The notes beneath the pieces were generated by a model, which saw only the letters and a program-made list of their open reading frames with translations, searched no databases and was not told where the DNA came from. Source: Auxenochlorella pyrenoidosa (taxonomy: Eukaryota > Chlorophyta > Trebouxiophyceae > Chlorellales > Chlorellaceae). Taken from it: a stretch of 17,752 nucleotides of DNA. Below, piece after piece: positions 1-9,958 of this stretch. The number at the start of each line of letters is the position of its first letter. Position 1 is the first letter of the stretch. The DNA lies in assembly GCA_001430745.1 (NCBI GenBank), contig KQ481983.1, forward strand, positions 2,147,494 to 2,165,245. The letters run 5' to 3'. The position numbers and the translations under genes were made by a program.

Positions 1-324
1 GCGCCGCGCAGCAGCGAGATCCTGGCCCGCCTGCGGGAGCGGCAGGCGGCGGCGGCCAGCGCGGCGGCGGCTGCCGCGGCTGCCGACCCCGCCCTGGACC
101 AGGCGCAGCAGCTGGCTGACCAGGTGGCCTCTTTTCTGGAGGCTCGGGGCGGCTCCGCCGCCTCTGACCAGCTGGTGCAGCACTTCCAGGCCAGCGTGGG
201 GGCTGCGCAGCTGGCGCTGTTCCGCGGGGTGCTCAAGCAGGTGGCGCGGCTGCAGCGGCGCGGCGCCGGCAAGGCCTGGGTGCTGCGGCCAGAGTATGCG
301 AGCAGCGGCGGGGCTGCGGGCTGA
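1..324 (+). CDS. CSB/ERCC6-like DNA repair ATPase, C-terminal end (partial)
   Basis: The first 107 codons (frame 1, open from the window edge to TGA at 322) encode the C-terminal tail of a Cockayne syndrome B / Rad26 / plant CHR8-type SWI2/SNF2 ATPase, which acts in transcription-coupled nucleotide excision repair in the nucleus. What is visible is an SSEILARLRER stretch, an alanine spacer, then a compact helical domain (about residues 36-100) containing FLEARGGSAASDQLVQHF, ALFRGVLKQVARL and the closing GKAWVLRPEY. This matches the known C-terminal CSB pattern of a helical domain with an LFRxLLK-type core ending in G-x-W-x-L-x-PEY. The helicase domains lie upstream of the window and cannot be checked. 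Only a short A/G-rich tail follows the conserved end, so the stop is probably genuine. The gene converges on the isopropylmalate dehydratase gene. The family assignment is strong by pattern; exact orthology is inferred. Confidence 0.82.
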   Translation, partial: APRSSEILARLRERQAAAASAAAAAAAADPALDQAQQLADQVASFLEARGGSAASDQLVQHFQASVGAAQLALFRGVLKQVARLQRRGAGKAWVLRPEYASSGGAAG

Positions 325-741
325 CGGCTTGCCCAGCGTGGTTTGGGCCCGCATCGCCCCGCTCTTCACTCTATCTGAAACGAATGTTTGCTCACATGAC
401 AGCCTGTACACCTTTTCGTCCAACTTTCATTGAACGAATTCTCTTTGGTGGCGCTTCCGTTTTCCATACGTCATTCTTTCTTCTGTTCAGCTGCAATGCA
501 ATCCTCTTGCCCAAGCAGCTCCAGTTGCCAAGCGCGAGGGGAGCCAGGTGCACGCCATCGGCTCGAAAGCAGATCTGCTGGGTAACTGCGAGGCTGCCCG
601 CCCATGCCAGCTGCACCTGCCAGTTGACTCCTGCAAATGTGCTTCATCGACCGGCTGAAGAGACTTAAAGTTGAGTCATTAATACAGAAAGCAGAGGGGA
701 GGTGGCAGTTACCAAAGTGCTGCTGCTGCTGCGGGGCTCCT
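325..741. other. Convergent intergenic spacer (CSB-like / IPMI small subunit)
   Basis: These 417 bases separate two convergent 3' ends and are clearly more AT-rich than the surrounding exons, especially 370-500. Open frames here show no recognisable protein features. No TGTAA poly(A) signal was found on either strand, so both 3' UTR ends are undefined. I see no RNA gene. Confidence 0.6.
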
Positions 742-2533
742 TCACGCCTTGGCCTTGATCATGCCGGTCGACCGCGCAAACTCGAAAATGCCGCCAGCGT
801 CGATCACCGGCCCCGCCTGCATGGGAACGGCGCAAGCGGGGGGCACGGCAGGTTGGCAGGTGCCGCGCAAGCGGGTCGCCGTCGCGGCAACGGTGAGCCC
901 ACAGGTGCCAAGAAGCTTGCCGACCTGAAGAGGGCTGTCGAGCTGGCAGCTTTTCGGCGCCTGCAGGCTCACAGACCGCTGCCCAAACCATTCTCCCAAA
1001 GCGCCGCCCCACCACCACCACTACTGCTGCGACCGACCCGCTGCGACCATGCCTGCCCCCAGGTGGCGCCGGCACCGGCGCGGCGTGGCGCAGCGCCCCC
1101 ACTCACGTCTCCCAGCGGCTTGAGCGAGTACTTCTTGCCGGTGGTGAGGTCGGTGAGCACGTCGTTCACCATGTCCACCTCCACCTCGCGTCCCGTCTCC
1201 AGCTCCTCGCACAGCCGCACATCCGTCTCCACAGGGTACAGCTCGCCGCTGCGGGGCGAGCAGGCAGGCAGGCAGGCAGGAGGGGGGCGGGCTGGGAGGC
1301 GCACCCATGCGCCTGTTCTGCGGGCCCTCGTCTGCCCAGAATGTCGGGCCGCGGCCGGCAGGTGACCCACCCATGGCAGCCGCCATGTCAGTGAGCTACA
1401 ACCCCCCGCCAGCCCGGGCAACCACCACAGGCTGCGCCTCGGCCCCGCCAGCGGCTCACGTGGACACGCAGTTGCGGAAGAAGATGCGGGCGTAGGACTC
1501 GGCCACCACGACGCCGGCGCCAGACGCGCCCAGCGCCACGGGCGCGTGCTCGCGCGACGACCCGCACCCAAAGTTCTGGCCGCCGATGATCACCGGGTAA
1601 TCGGTCTTCATGGAGTCCACCTGGCATATGGGGGAGGGATGACGGGGAGGGGCATGAGGCGCAGCCCAGCCAGGCGGGTGGAGCGGCGGCAGGCGTGCAC
1701 ACCTGGGTGGCGTCGTGCAGCCGCGTGCGCTGGCGCCCCGCTGGAGGAGAACCCGCTCCGACGGCGCCCCTCCCCCCTTCACGGCCGCTTGACGGCGCAG
1801 GCGCGCACCTCGACAAAGCGGGTGGGGTAGAGGTCGTCGGGGAGGCCGCAGAGGGCGTAGCTGCCCAGCTTCTCGTACTCGTCGGGCTGCGGGGCGGGGC
1901 GGGCGGCCGGTGGGGCACGAGTATTGGGTGCGGTGCGAGCGGCTAGCCCACTTGCGCGATTGGGGCGGCGGCTTCTGGTGTGAGGTGGCCGGCCTGGCGC
2001 TGCTGGTGCAAAGGCAGAGGGCTGCAGCAGTCTTGTCTGGGCACCGCACAAGCGCGCAGCAAGTCCTGCCCGGCACTGGCCGGCAGTCGGCTGAGGCGAA
2101 GAGAAGCGCTGGGCTCTGCGCACACCTTGGAGGGCACGAGGGTCAGGTACTCTGCGGGGATGATCTGGTCAGTGTCAATGTTCTGCAGCGCAGCGGGGCG
2201 GTGACCGAGGTGAGGGGGAGGGAGCCGACACTAGCGGAGAGCCTGCTCGCCTCCTGCGCCAGCTTCTGCAGCGCAGGCGCCGCCGCACGCGGGCTGCTAG
2301 GCGCCCTGCCCTTGACAGGTGCCCGCATTCAACTCCTAGGGGCAACCCCCCATGGACGGCAGCCAGCCGGGGCTCACGTCCTTGGTCACGTAGCACTTGC
2401 CGCGGACGACACGCGGCCCGCCCTGCAGGTCCACCTTGGCCTGCACCACCAGGCGCGCCCCCCTGCTGCTGCGAGCCGCCGCTGGCCGCGCCAGGGCCAC
2501 CCGCGCCGCGCGCACGCTGCTGACCGCCTGCAT
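742..2533 (-). CDS. LEUD: 3-isopropylmalate dehydratase small subunit, chloroplast
   Basis: This subunit pairs with the 4Fe-4S large subunit to isomerise 2-isopropylmalate to 3-isopropylmalate in leucine synthesis, in plants and algae in the chloroplast. Six exons on the minus strand are 2533-2378, 2182-2126, 1886-1809, 1620-1460, 1248-1107 and 816-742, giving 222 aa. All introns are GT-AG and all junctions keep phase. Residues 1-32 are rich in A, R, S and V with no acidic residue, fitting a transit peptide. Family landmarks follow in order: [19 protein letters not shown] (exon 2), [73 protein letters not shown] and [15 protein letters not shown]. Length and order match the plant family, and no key motif is missing. 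The start is the only ATG giving a transit peptide directly before the conserved core. The gene is divergent from eL21. Confidence 0.93.
1261..1280. repeat. (CAGG)5 microsatellite in IPMI intron 4
   Basis: Five perfect CAGG units lie in the intron between exons 4 and 5 of the isopropylmalate dehydratase gene. On the transcribed strand they read as CCTG repeats ending about 9 nt before the acceptor CAG, so they occupy the place of the polypyrimidine tract. Confidence 0.9.
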
Positions 2534-3129
2534 TTCCCTCCTCGGCTCGGCTGCAAGTCCCGCTGCTGCCACTGGCGCGCTGGCGAGGTGGGTGGGTGCC
2601 CAACAGGCTGATGGATCGCTGCACAAAAGGGTAGGGGAAGCAGGGGCGCGGTAGCATGGGTTGGGCCTTGCCAAGAGCTGGCAGCCTCGCTGGCATCGGG
2701 GACACCGGTGCACATGGGCCTGGCGAGGACCCCGACCGGCCTCTTTGGCCATTATTGGCATCGCCCACGGTGAGGGCGGGTCTCAGGCAGCCAGTGGGTC
2801 CCGCTCCCTGCATGGCGGGAGCATGGTGGCTGCGGGGCGGCGCTGCAGTGCAAAGACAGTATCAGACCGCCTGCAAGCAGCTGAAAGCCGTCTGCAGCAG
2901 CGCGGCCCTCCTCAGACGCCCTTCACATGGCGCGCGGCTGCACATGCTCAGCCTGGCGACGGCCGCTGGCCCTGCCGACAGGCTAACTCGGGCGCATAGG
3001 GCAGACAGCAGCCATGGCAGCGGCGCTGGGACTTTTGCCAGGGTGGCCACTTGAGCCGCCGCCCCGCCTGCTTGCCGCCCACCGTTGCTGTGCCTGTGTG
3101 CGCTGCCTTCTGCAGGGTAAAGAGCAGAA
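2534..3129. promoter_or_regulatory. Divergent promoter region (IPMI small subunit / eL21)
   Basis: This 596-base region lies between the start codons of two divergent housekeeping genes and must hold both promoters and 5' UTRs. I found no TATA box near either start. No convincing additional protein or RNA gene is visible. The assignment rests on position only. Confidence 0.5.
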
Positions 3130-5010
3130 ATGCCGGCCGGTCAGGGCTACCGCGCGCGCACGCGCGACGCCTTCTCTCGCGGCTACAGGTGCGCCGGCTG
3201 TACAGGCGACCCGAGGAGGAGCGCTAGCAGCGCGGCATTTGGCTGCACCGGCAGCACGCGCAGACGCGCAGGCGGCTGCTTTCAAAGCACGCCTCATGGC
3301 TGTGGCGACAGCTCACTGAATGGCGCAGCACATTGCAGCTGTCAAACTTGGGGGAGTATCCCTGCTGTGCTTGCCGCCGCGCCGTGCTGACTGCCATGCA
3401 CGCGTGCTCGCCGCGCCCCTGCTTTTCCGCGTGCAGGCAGAAGGGTTTCATCCCCCTGAGCACCTACCTGACCACCTACAAGCTGGGCGAATATGTGGAC
3501 ATCAAGGTCAACGGCGCTGTGCACAAGGTGCGCCCGGCCAGACGCCCGGGACGCCCCAGCGCGCTGCACCGCGGCGCGTCCTGCCGCGGCGGCGGCTGGC
3601 AGCAACTTTACGGGCCATCGTGGGGCGACGCGGTGTCCTGCTGCTGTCGAGGCCGCCCCAGAGCCGGGCACTGACAGAGAGCGTAGCTCTCTGGGCGCCG
3701 GCGGGCTGGGAAGCCGGCTGGTGTTGTCTCGCTGTTTGCAGTCGCCCGTACCACAAGGCTGCCTGCACAGCACTCACGCCCTCCTGCGCCCCCCCCCGTT
3801 CCCTCCCCGCAGGGCATGCCCCATAAGTTCTACCACGGCAAGACTGGCCGCGTGTGGAACGTGACCAAGCGCGCTGTGGGCGTTGAGCTGCTCAAGCAGG
3901 TGGGCGGGGCGCTGCTGGCCTCGGCCCGGACGCCTGGCAACGCGTGCCTGGCAGGCGGCTGGGGGCATGGGTGCAAGTGGGGGGCCTGCATTGGAAACCT
4001 GCCCCCCCCGCAAAATCTTGGTTGACAAGTCGAAATGGCAGAGCAGTTGCGCTGCTGCGGGGATGGCGGCTGGTGATGGCAACGGCGTCGCTGCACTGGC
4101 GAGCGGGTTGCGGCAACCGGACATAGCTGCAGCTCTGGAATCTGCTCGGCAGACGCTGGCGTGGCAGAGGCCAGATGTCGGAGCTGTCCACTCTTGGGCG
4201 GCATGTGGCTGCAGCAGCAGCTGCAGCAGCAGGAAACGGAAACGTGCAGCGGGGGCTGGCTGAGGGCGGCCAGCATACTGGGGCAGGCGGAGCCACGCCC
4301 GGGCCCCATGGCGTGGGAGTCGTGTGGCCAGCCGGCCCCATTCCGCGGTTTTGCACGATGGTGTCGCGGCAGCCGCGCAATCAGCCTGCAGCGGGGCAGG
4401 CCAGCAGTTGGCGGGCAGGCGGCTCCATTTTGGCCTCCCAGGCACCCTTGCCTCCTGGCCCAAGTTGGAACCACCGGCGTTTCCTCCCCCCCCTCCCCCC
4501 TCCAGGTCAACGGGCGGTACATCAAGAAGCGCATCCACGTGCGCATCGAGCACGTGACCCCCTCCCGCTGCCACGAGGAGTTCCTGCGCCGCTGCAAGGA
4601 GAACGACGAGGCGCGGCACGCGGCCAAGGTGGCCGGCACCGCCCCGCCCTCCATGAAGCGCCAGCCCAAGGGCCCCCGCACCGAGGGCTTCACCCTGGAG
4701 AACGTGAAGATGGAGACCATCACCCGTGAGCACGCCCGTCCACTGCTGCTGCTGCTTGGACCCCGCCCCGGGGCGTGCCGCATGCAGGCTGCCGCCCCGG
4801 CTGCCGGTCTTGCCGAGTGCTGCCGCCCCCGATCCCTGCCTGCTGACGTGTTGGCTGCAACCCCGGCGATGGGCCCCTGCGCACAGCCGGCCAAGTTGCC
4901 CCGGTGAGGCGCAGGCAGGCCCCCGGCTGGGTGCACACTGACCCAACCTGCTGCCGTCCTCCTCCCCCGCAGCCATCCCCTACGATATCCTCAAGGAGGG
5001 CGTGCTGTGA
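3130..5010 (+). CDS. RPL21: 60S ribosomal protein eL21
   Basis: This is a cytosolic large-subunit ribosomal protein. Five exons are 3130-3188, 3437-3527, 3813-3899, 4506-4725 and 4973-5010, giving 164 aa, the usual eukaryotic length. The N-terminus [20 protein letters not shown] is the plant form. Further landmarks are [84 protein letters not shown] and the terminal [12 protein letters not shown]. Exon junctions are phase 2, 0, 0 and 1, and all introns are GT-AG. Intron 3 is the longest at 606 nt. I scanned the introns for box C/D snoRNA hallmarks, common in ribosomal protein introns, and found none convincing. A TGTAA poly(A) signal lies 65 nt past the stop. The gene appears complete and functional. 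Confidence 0.96.
3900..4505 (+). other. Long intron 3 of the eL21 gene
   Basis: This 606-nt GT-AG intron separates LLKQ from VNGRYIKKR. It holds a C-rich tract directly before the acceptor. I saw no protein or structured RNA inside it. A TGATGG near 4073 is an imperfect box C without a nearby box D. Confidence 0.85.
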
Positions 5011-5441
5011 GCGTGACCCCGCAGCAGCACGCGGCCGCAGCCGCAGCAGCCTAGGCACCACACCGCCGCCTGGATGTAACCCACTCGCAGAAGTGCGCTG
5101 GACACAGCAGGTGCCTGCTTGCTCACAGAAGCAGGGCGCTGTAGGGTGATGGAGATGGGTACAGGGACATGCTGGTAGAGGGACAGGCTTGAACCTGGAA
5201 GGCTGCAGGCTCTGGTGCAATGGCCGGCGTCGCCACGCCTGTGGCTCTGGGGTGTTCCGGGGTAGTGTGCGGTCTCAGCGTGCCCATGGGAGGCCAGTGG
5301 GAGGTGGCGCTGTTGACAGAACTCAAAAGGATGCCTACACATTACGCAATGGCCGGCTGAATGAGCAGGTGCCGCTTGGCCGACTGCAGTTCTCTAGGTC
5401 ATTCCAGCAGGGGGCTGCCCGTCCCACCAGCTGACTAGGGC
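5011..5441. other. Convergent 3' spacer (eL21 / small membrane protein)
   Basis: Apart from the eL21 poly(A) signal, this 431-base spacer shows no supported gene. A CAGG-TTCAAGC-CTG hairpin on the minus strand near 5185-5198 resembles a tRNA T-arm, but there is no tRNA around it. Confidence 0.55.
5075..5079 (+). promoter_or_regulatory. TGTAA polyadenylation signal of eL21
   Basis: TGTAA is the standard chlorophyte poly(A) signal. It lies 65 nt downstream of the eL21 stop codon on the same strand, and no competing copy was seen before it. Confidence 0.7.
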
Positions 5442-6250
5442 TCACTTCTCGTCGCAGCCAAAGCCCTTCCACAGGCAGAGCGCGCCCAGCACGCTCTGCC
5501 CAACAGCGTTGGCGATGGCAATCTCCTTGGGCTGCAGCCCGGCGTGCGCGTTGTAGGCGTTGTGTGCGCCCAGGGCCAGCCAGCCGGCGCCCGCCACCTT
5601 GAGCACATCCTTCTTGGTGTCCTGCAGGAGGGGGATGATGCGGTGGCACAGCGCTGGGTGGGCAGGGCCGGCGCTCACGTCTGCTCCTCAGCGCGTGTTC
5701 CCGTGCCAGCAGGCCATTGTGCTGTGCTGCTGTTCCCACGGCGCCTGCAGCGCGCCCACCTTGTGGCCGTCCTTGGCTGACAGAACCAGGTGCTCGCCGC
5801 CGAAGGTGGCTCCGCAAATGGCTGCGGCCGGGTGGGTCGATGTGTAAGAAGGGAGGCAAATTAGAAGTGCTGCTTTGGTGGTGAAGGCAGGCAGCCGGGG
5901 CACATGGGAGAGGCGGTTCAGGGTAAAGATTGTGCTCCGCAGGATGCAAATCACTCACACATGTAGCGCCAAGCAGCGTCAGAGTGCCCGGCCTTCTGCA
6001 GGGTTTTTATCAAGGCCGGGGAGGGAGCCATGACAATGAGAGGTTACGAGCGAAAGGCGTGGGCATGGCGGTGGCACCGCGGCGGCACCAGCACATCCCA
6101 GCCCTCCGACACGCATCGCGGCGCTCCACCCACCGCGGTCATGAAGGTGTTGGTGAACTCCCGGGGCGCAGCCATCGCAAAGGCGCAGTAGGCCACGGCT
6201 CCCACTCCGCTCACGCGGAGCAGCGTGTCATCGCTGATCTCAAAGCCCAT
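5442..6250 (-). CDS. Small predicted four-helix membrane protein, unknown family
   Basis: Four exons on the minus strand are 6250-6134, 5995-5959, 5821-5760 and 5621-5442, giving 131 aa. Every junction is GT-AG and phase-consistent. Hydrophobic stretches lie at about residues 10-29 (LLRVSGVGAVAYCAFAMAA), 50-66 (MSICGATFGGEHLVLSA), 79-97 (LKVAGAGWLALGAHNAYNA) and 106-122 (IAIANAVGQSVLGALCL), suggesting a four-helix membrane protein with short polar loops and a KGFGCDEK tail. There is no transit peptide or known catalytic motif. I do not recognise the family and assign no function. The start is the first ATG in an open frame directly before the first hydrophobic segment. Exon 2 is only 37 nt. 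The three introns are nearly equal in length (138, 137 and 138 nt) but their sequences look unrelated. Exon structure and composition support a real gene. Confidence 0.72.
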
Positions 6251-7037
6251 GATGATTTGTGGGTTGAACGACAGCGGTCGGTCAAGCAAGGCGACGGGGT
6301 GGGCGGGGTGGGGGGTTGGAAGCAGATGCTGCCGCCTCGCTGGCGGCACCAGATTCCCGCCACTCCTGACTGAGCAAATGAACGGCCTACCTTTCTTCGC
6401 CTCAACACTCACTTCGGTTCAAGATAAAGGAGTGGCTTCAGAGAAGCCAGAGAAACAGCAAATAGGACACGGCTTATCCAAAACATGGGCTTGCACTGCC
6501 GGCTGCCCTCGACTGTGGGTGTACCGCTCAAGAGGTTGCTGCACCGGACCAGTGCGGGCAGAAGTGCGTTCTGGTGTGCTCCGGAGCCGTCACCCAGCTG
6601 TGCAATGTTGTGTGTAGGCGAGTGGGTGGGAAGCAGGCCTTGGCACAAGCCAGCCAGCCATTTCTGGAAGGCTGCAGTACAACTGGCATGTGTGCATGCA
6701 CACATGCACGTGCAGCACACCCAACCATGCCCATGTGGATGCAGCGCGACGGGCAGTAGTGCTTGAAGATGCAGCACCTTAATGCGGCAGCAGCCTGCAA
6801 GGGGCATGGGCAGGCCCTTCCAACGCCTGGTGCGTCCATTACCCTTCCTCCTCGAGGGCTGCCTCCCAGCTGCTTCAAATGCATGCAGGCTGCCCAGCAG
6901 GGCAGAGAGCCTTGACTGACTCGCCCGCCATCAACCCCTGCAGACCAGCCAAGAGCCCAGGCCCCGCAGCATTCCTTCAGCCTAAAGAATCATTCAAGCA
7001 ACCCAGCAGCAGCAGCAGGTGACTCCGGTGAAGGGGT
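6251..7037. other. Intergenic region upstream of the membrane protein gene
   Basis: This holds the presumed promoter of the small membrane protein (near 6251-6450) and the region beyond the histone H3 3' end. No protein or RNA gene is supported. The notable item is a 22-bp perfect palindrome near 6700. A GGTTCAAGA string at 6415 is T-loop-like, but no tRNA fold surrounds it. Confidence 0.55.
6686..6714. repeat. Perfect 22-bp palindrome in a 29-nt alternating purine-pyrimidine tract
   Basis: Positions 6686-6707 read GCATGTGTGCA followed by its exact reverse complement. The alternation of purine and pyrimidine continues without a break to 6714. Such tracts can extrude cruciforms or adopt Z-DNA under negative supercoiling. 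A role here is inference only. Confidence 0.9.
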
Positions 7038-7056
7038 GGTGTTGAATAACACCAGT
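7023..7056 (-). terminator. Histone H3 3' stem-loop and conserved downstream block
   Basis: On the minus strand the stem-loop GGTGTT-ATTC-AACACC (7053-7038) begins 52 nt after the H3 stop. It has a six-base-pair stem and a four-base loop, the form that ends replication-dependent histone mRNAs instead of poly(A). The 5' flank is CAACAAAAAACT. The following 15 bases, ACCCCTTCACCGGAG, match the block after the H4 stem-loop at all but one position, so the shared unit is 34 nt. Confidence 0.88.
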
Positions 7057-7104
7057 TTTTTGTTGTGGGGGAGGCGGTGGCAGTGCCTGAGGGCTAGTGG
7101 CCGC

Positions 7105-8219
<1,115 letters not shown>

Positions 8220-8263
8220 GCACCTGCCGGCTGGGCACCCTCGTCCCAACCCAAACAACAACA

Positions 8264-8297
8264 ACTGGTGTTATTCAACACCACCCCTTCAACGGAG
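8264..8297 (+). terminator. Histone H4 3' stem-loop and conserved downstream block
   Basis: The stem-loop GGTGTT-ATTC-AACACC (8267-8282) is identical to that of H3. It is preceded by CAACAACAACT and followed by ACCCCTTCAACGGAG. The 34-nt unit differs from the H3 copy by one base. The stem-loop is the expected processing signal of a non-polyadenylated histone mRNA; the downstream block may be a processing element. Confidence 0.9.
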
Positions 8298-8560
8298 AAC
8301 TGCTCTGCTGCCTTATTGGCCTGTGCATGCCCAGCCCCAACCCTCTGCTGGTGATTGGCCGGCGGTGGTGTGTCACACAGTTTGGGAACAGTGCACACTT
8401 CAGGCAATGAGAGGAGGATGAGGAGAGGGCAGCAGGAGAAGCAAGGGAGGCAGGTCAAGAGGGAGGGTGAGGTGCTGTCGCCTGTCAGGTCACAGTCAAA
8501 GCCCCTTTGCGCAGGGGGAAGGGGGGAGGCGAGGCTGGCTGCCAGGGGGCTGGCGCAGCC

Positions 8561-9425
8561 TTAGTTGACATGCGCGAAAGGCTCGGCGGCAGCGGCAGAG
8601 GAGCGAGGAGACATGCAGGTGGCAGCCGCCAGGGTGCTGTGCAGGCGGCGGGCGCCACTGCTGGCAGCCCGCACCACCCGCCTGCCTGCCATGCCCAGGC
8701 TGATGGCTGTGCGGTGCAGCCGCTGGGGCAGGGAGCGCGCTGCCTGCAGAGCAGCTGCCACAGGGCGGGGTGCGGGGATGGCGTCGGTGGCAGGCGCGGC
8801 CAGTGCCTGCACTAGGCCGATGGCCTGCAATGGGTGGACAGAGGAGGAGCAAGGGAGGGATCAGTGAGATAGGCTTGGGGCACACAAGCAGCGCACAGTC
8901 CTGTTCTCCTGCTGTGGGCGGGCCCTATTGCTGTCAAGTCGCTGCCCCGCCACCCCCACCCACCTCGTCGGCGGTCAGCTCCAGGTCAAGGGTGATGAGG
9001 GCCTGGGCAGAAGGGAAAGCCTGTGCGGCCGCGCAGGAGGCTGCTGGTGGCGCCAGGGCAAAGTCCATGCACGCCGGCGCATGCTCGGGGGGCGTGCATG
9101 CTGTGGCGCGGCGGCACACCGCGGCGGCGGTGCCAATGGTCCAGCCGGCGGCTGCGGCATCGGTGGCGGGCTGGGGCGCCGCCTTGGCGCTTTCAGGTTT
9201 GGTAGAGGTACCGTCTGAAGCCAGCATGGCCTTGGCAGCTGCAGGCAGGCAGGGCACGGCAACAGCACCAGATGTTAGATGGCGGCGCCATGGCGGCGGG
9301 CCGGCCCGGCGAAGGCTTGCAGGCGCCTTACGTCGCGCCTCTTCCCCGCCATTCACCCTCCAAGACTCACCGGCAGCGGGGGCAAAGTCGGAGACGCCAG
9401 TAGGGGTGTGCAGGAGGCGGGCCAT
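8561..9425 (-). CDS. Alanine-rich protein of unknown function
   Basis: Three exons on the minus strand are 9425-9371, 9238-8964 and 8824-8561, giving 197 aa. Introns are GT-AG (GTGAGT and GTGGGT donors) with consistent phases 1 and 0. The protein starts [18 protein letters not shown] and is about one third alanine. A short structured-looking stretch, [19 protein letters not shown], spans the exon 2-3 junction, and the C-terminal third is basic ([16 protein letters not shown]). There are no membrane segments or known motifs. A TATA-like CCATAAAAG lies about 120 nt upstream of the start. The gene converges on histone H4. I do not recognise it. Coherent splicing supports a gene, but composition alone cannot exclude a chance frame in GC-rich DNA. 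Confidence 0.5.
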
Positions 9426-9829
9426 GGTGGGAGGCTGGCCTGAGGCTGGCTGGGCGGGAGGGGGAGAGTGTGGACTCGCGGGGAGGCGGGGGGCCTGCGG
9501 GCGAATGTAGTGTTGCAAGAATAGCAGAAGAGGACAGCAGCGCATCTTTTATGGCCCCGTCCGCAACCGGACGCGGCAGTGCAACATGGTGCAACATGAC
9601 GCGTGCTGTGGTTGCGGCCGCCCCGGACGGACGGGGCTCTGCAGTGTCCAGGAATGTCGTATCTGGCTTGCAGGGTGAGGCGGGAGGCCCCTGCGAGGCC
9701 CGGCTATTGCCGCCCGCCTGTGCCGACCCAGCTCAACACTGGCTTGACAGCAGGTGGCGGCTTTCTCTCCCCTCCCGCGGCCTTGGCTCCATTACTTGCC
9801 TACATGCACCGAGATTTGCCAGCAGAGAG
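9426..9829. other. Intergenic region with a TATA-like element and a tandem 10-mer
   Basis: Minus-strand CCATAAAAG (9554-9546) is a TATA-like element placed to serve the alanine-rich gene. The 10-mer GTGCAACATG occurs twice in tandem at 9579-9598. No protein or RNA gene is supported up to the H4 pseudogene. Confidence 0.5.
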
Positions 9830-9958
9830 TTCCTTGAGACCGTGGTGCGTGACGCCGTCACCCACACCGAGCACGCCCGCCGAAAGGCCGTCACCGCCTT
9901 TGACGTGGTGAACGCGCTCAAGCGATAGGGCCGCACCCTGTACGGCTTTGACACGGAA
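9830..9958 (+). pseudogene. Truncated histone H4 pseudogene
   Basis: These 129 bases align without gaps to the last 43 codons of the intact H4 gene (8091-8219, from phenylalanine 61 through the stop). I counted 12 differences: four silent, six missense, one nonsense (CAG to TAG at codon 93) and one that destroys the normal stop (TAA to GAA). H4 is almost invariant, so this pattern means loss of constraint. Similarity continues a little into the 3' UTR (GCTCCTGCCAG against GCACCTGCCGG), and an ACTGGTG remnant at 9991 may be the 5' arm of the old stem-loop. The first 60 codons are absent. This fits a DNA-level partial duplication. The parent could be another H4 copy elsewhere in the genome. Confidence 0.9.

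Noticed and set aside
637..1365. Plus-strand open frame of 242 codons across the IPMI exons
   Set aside because: It lies antisense to well-supported exons, has no recognisable motif, and such frames are frequent by chance in DNA this GC-rich.
4060..4270. Possible box C/D snoRNA in eL21 intron 3
   Set aside because: TGATGG is an imperfect box C, the nearest CTGA is about 190 nt away, and no terminal stem pairs the ends.
5175..5210. tRNA T-arm-like hairpin on the minus strand (CAGG-TTCAAGC-CTG)
   Set aside because: The stem is four base pairs only, and no acceptor, D or anticodon arms are found at the right distances.
9371..9425. H3 pseudogene at the start of the alanine-rich gene (both begin MAR after a similar GGGCCATGGT context)
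   Set aside because: Similarity ends after a few codons and is explained by a common start-codon context.
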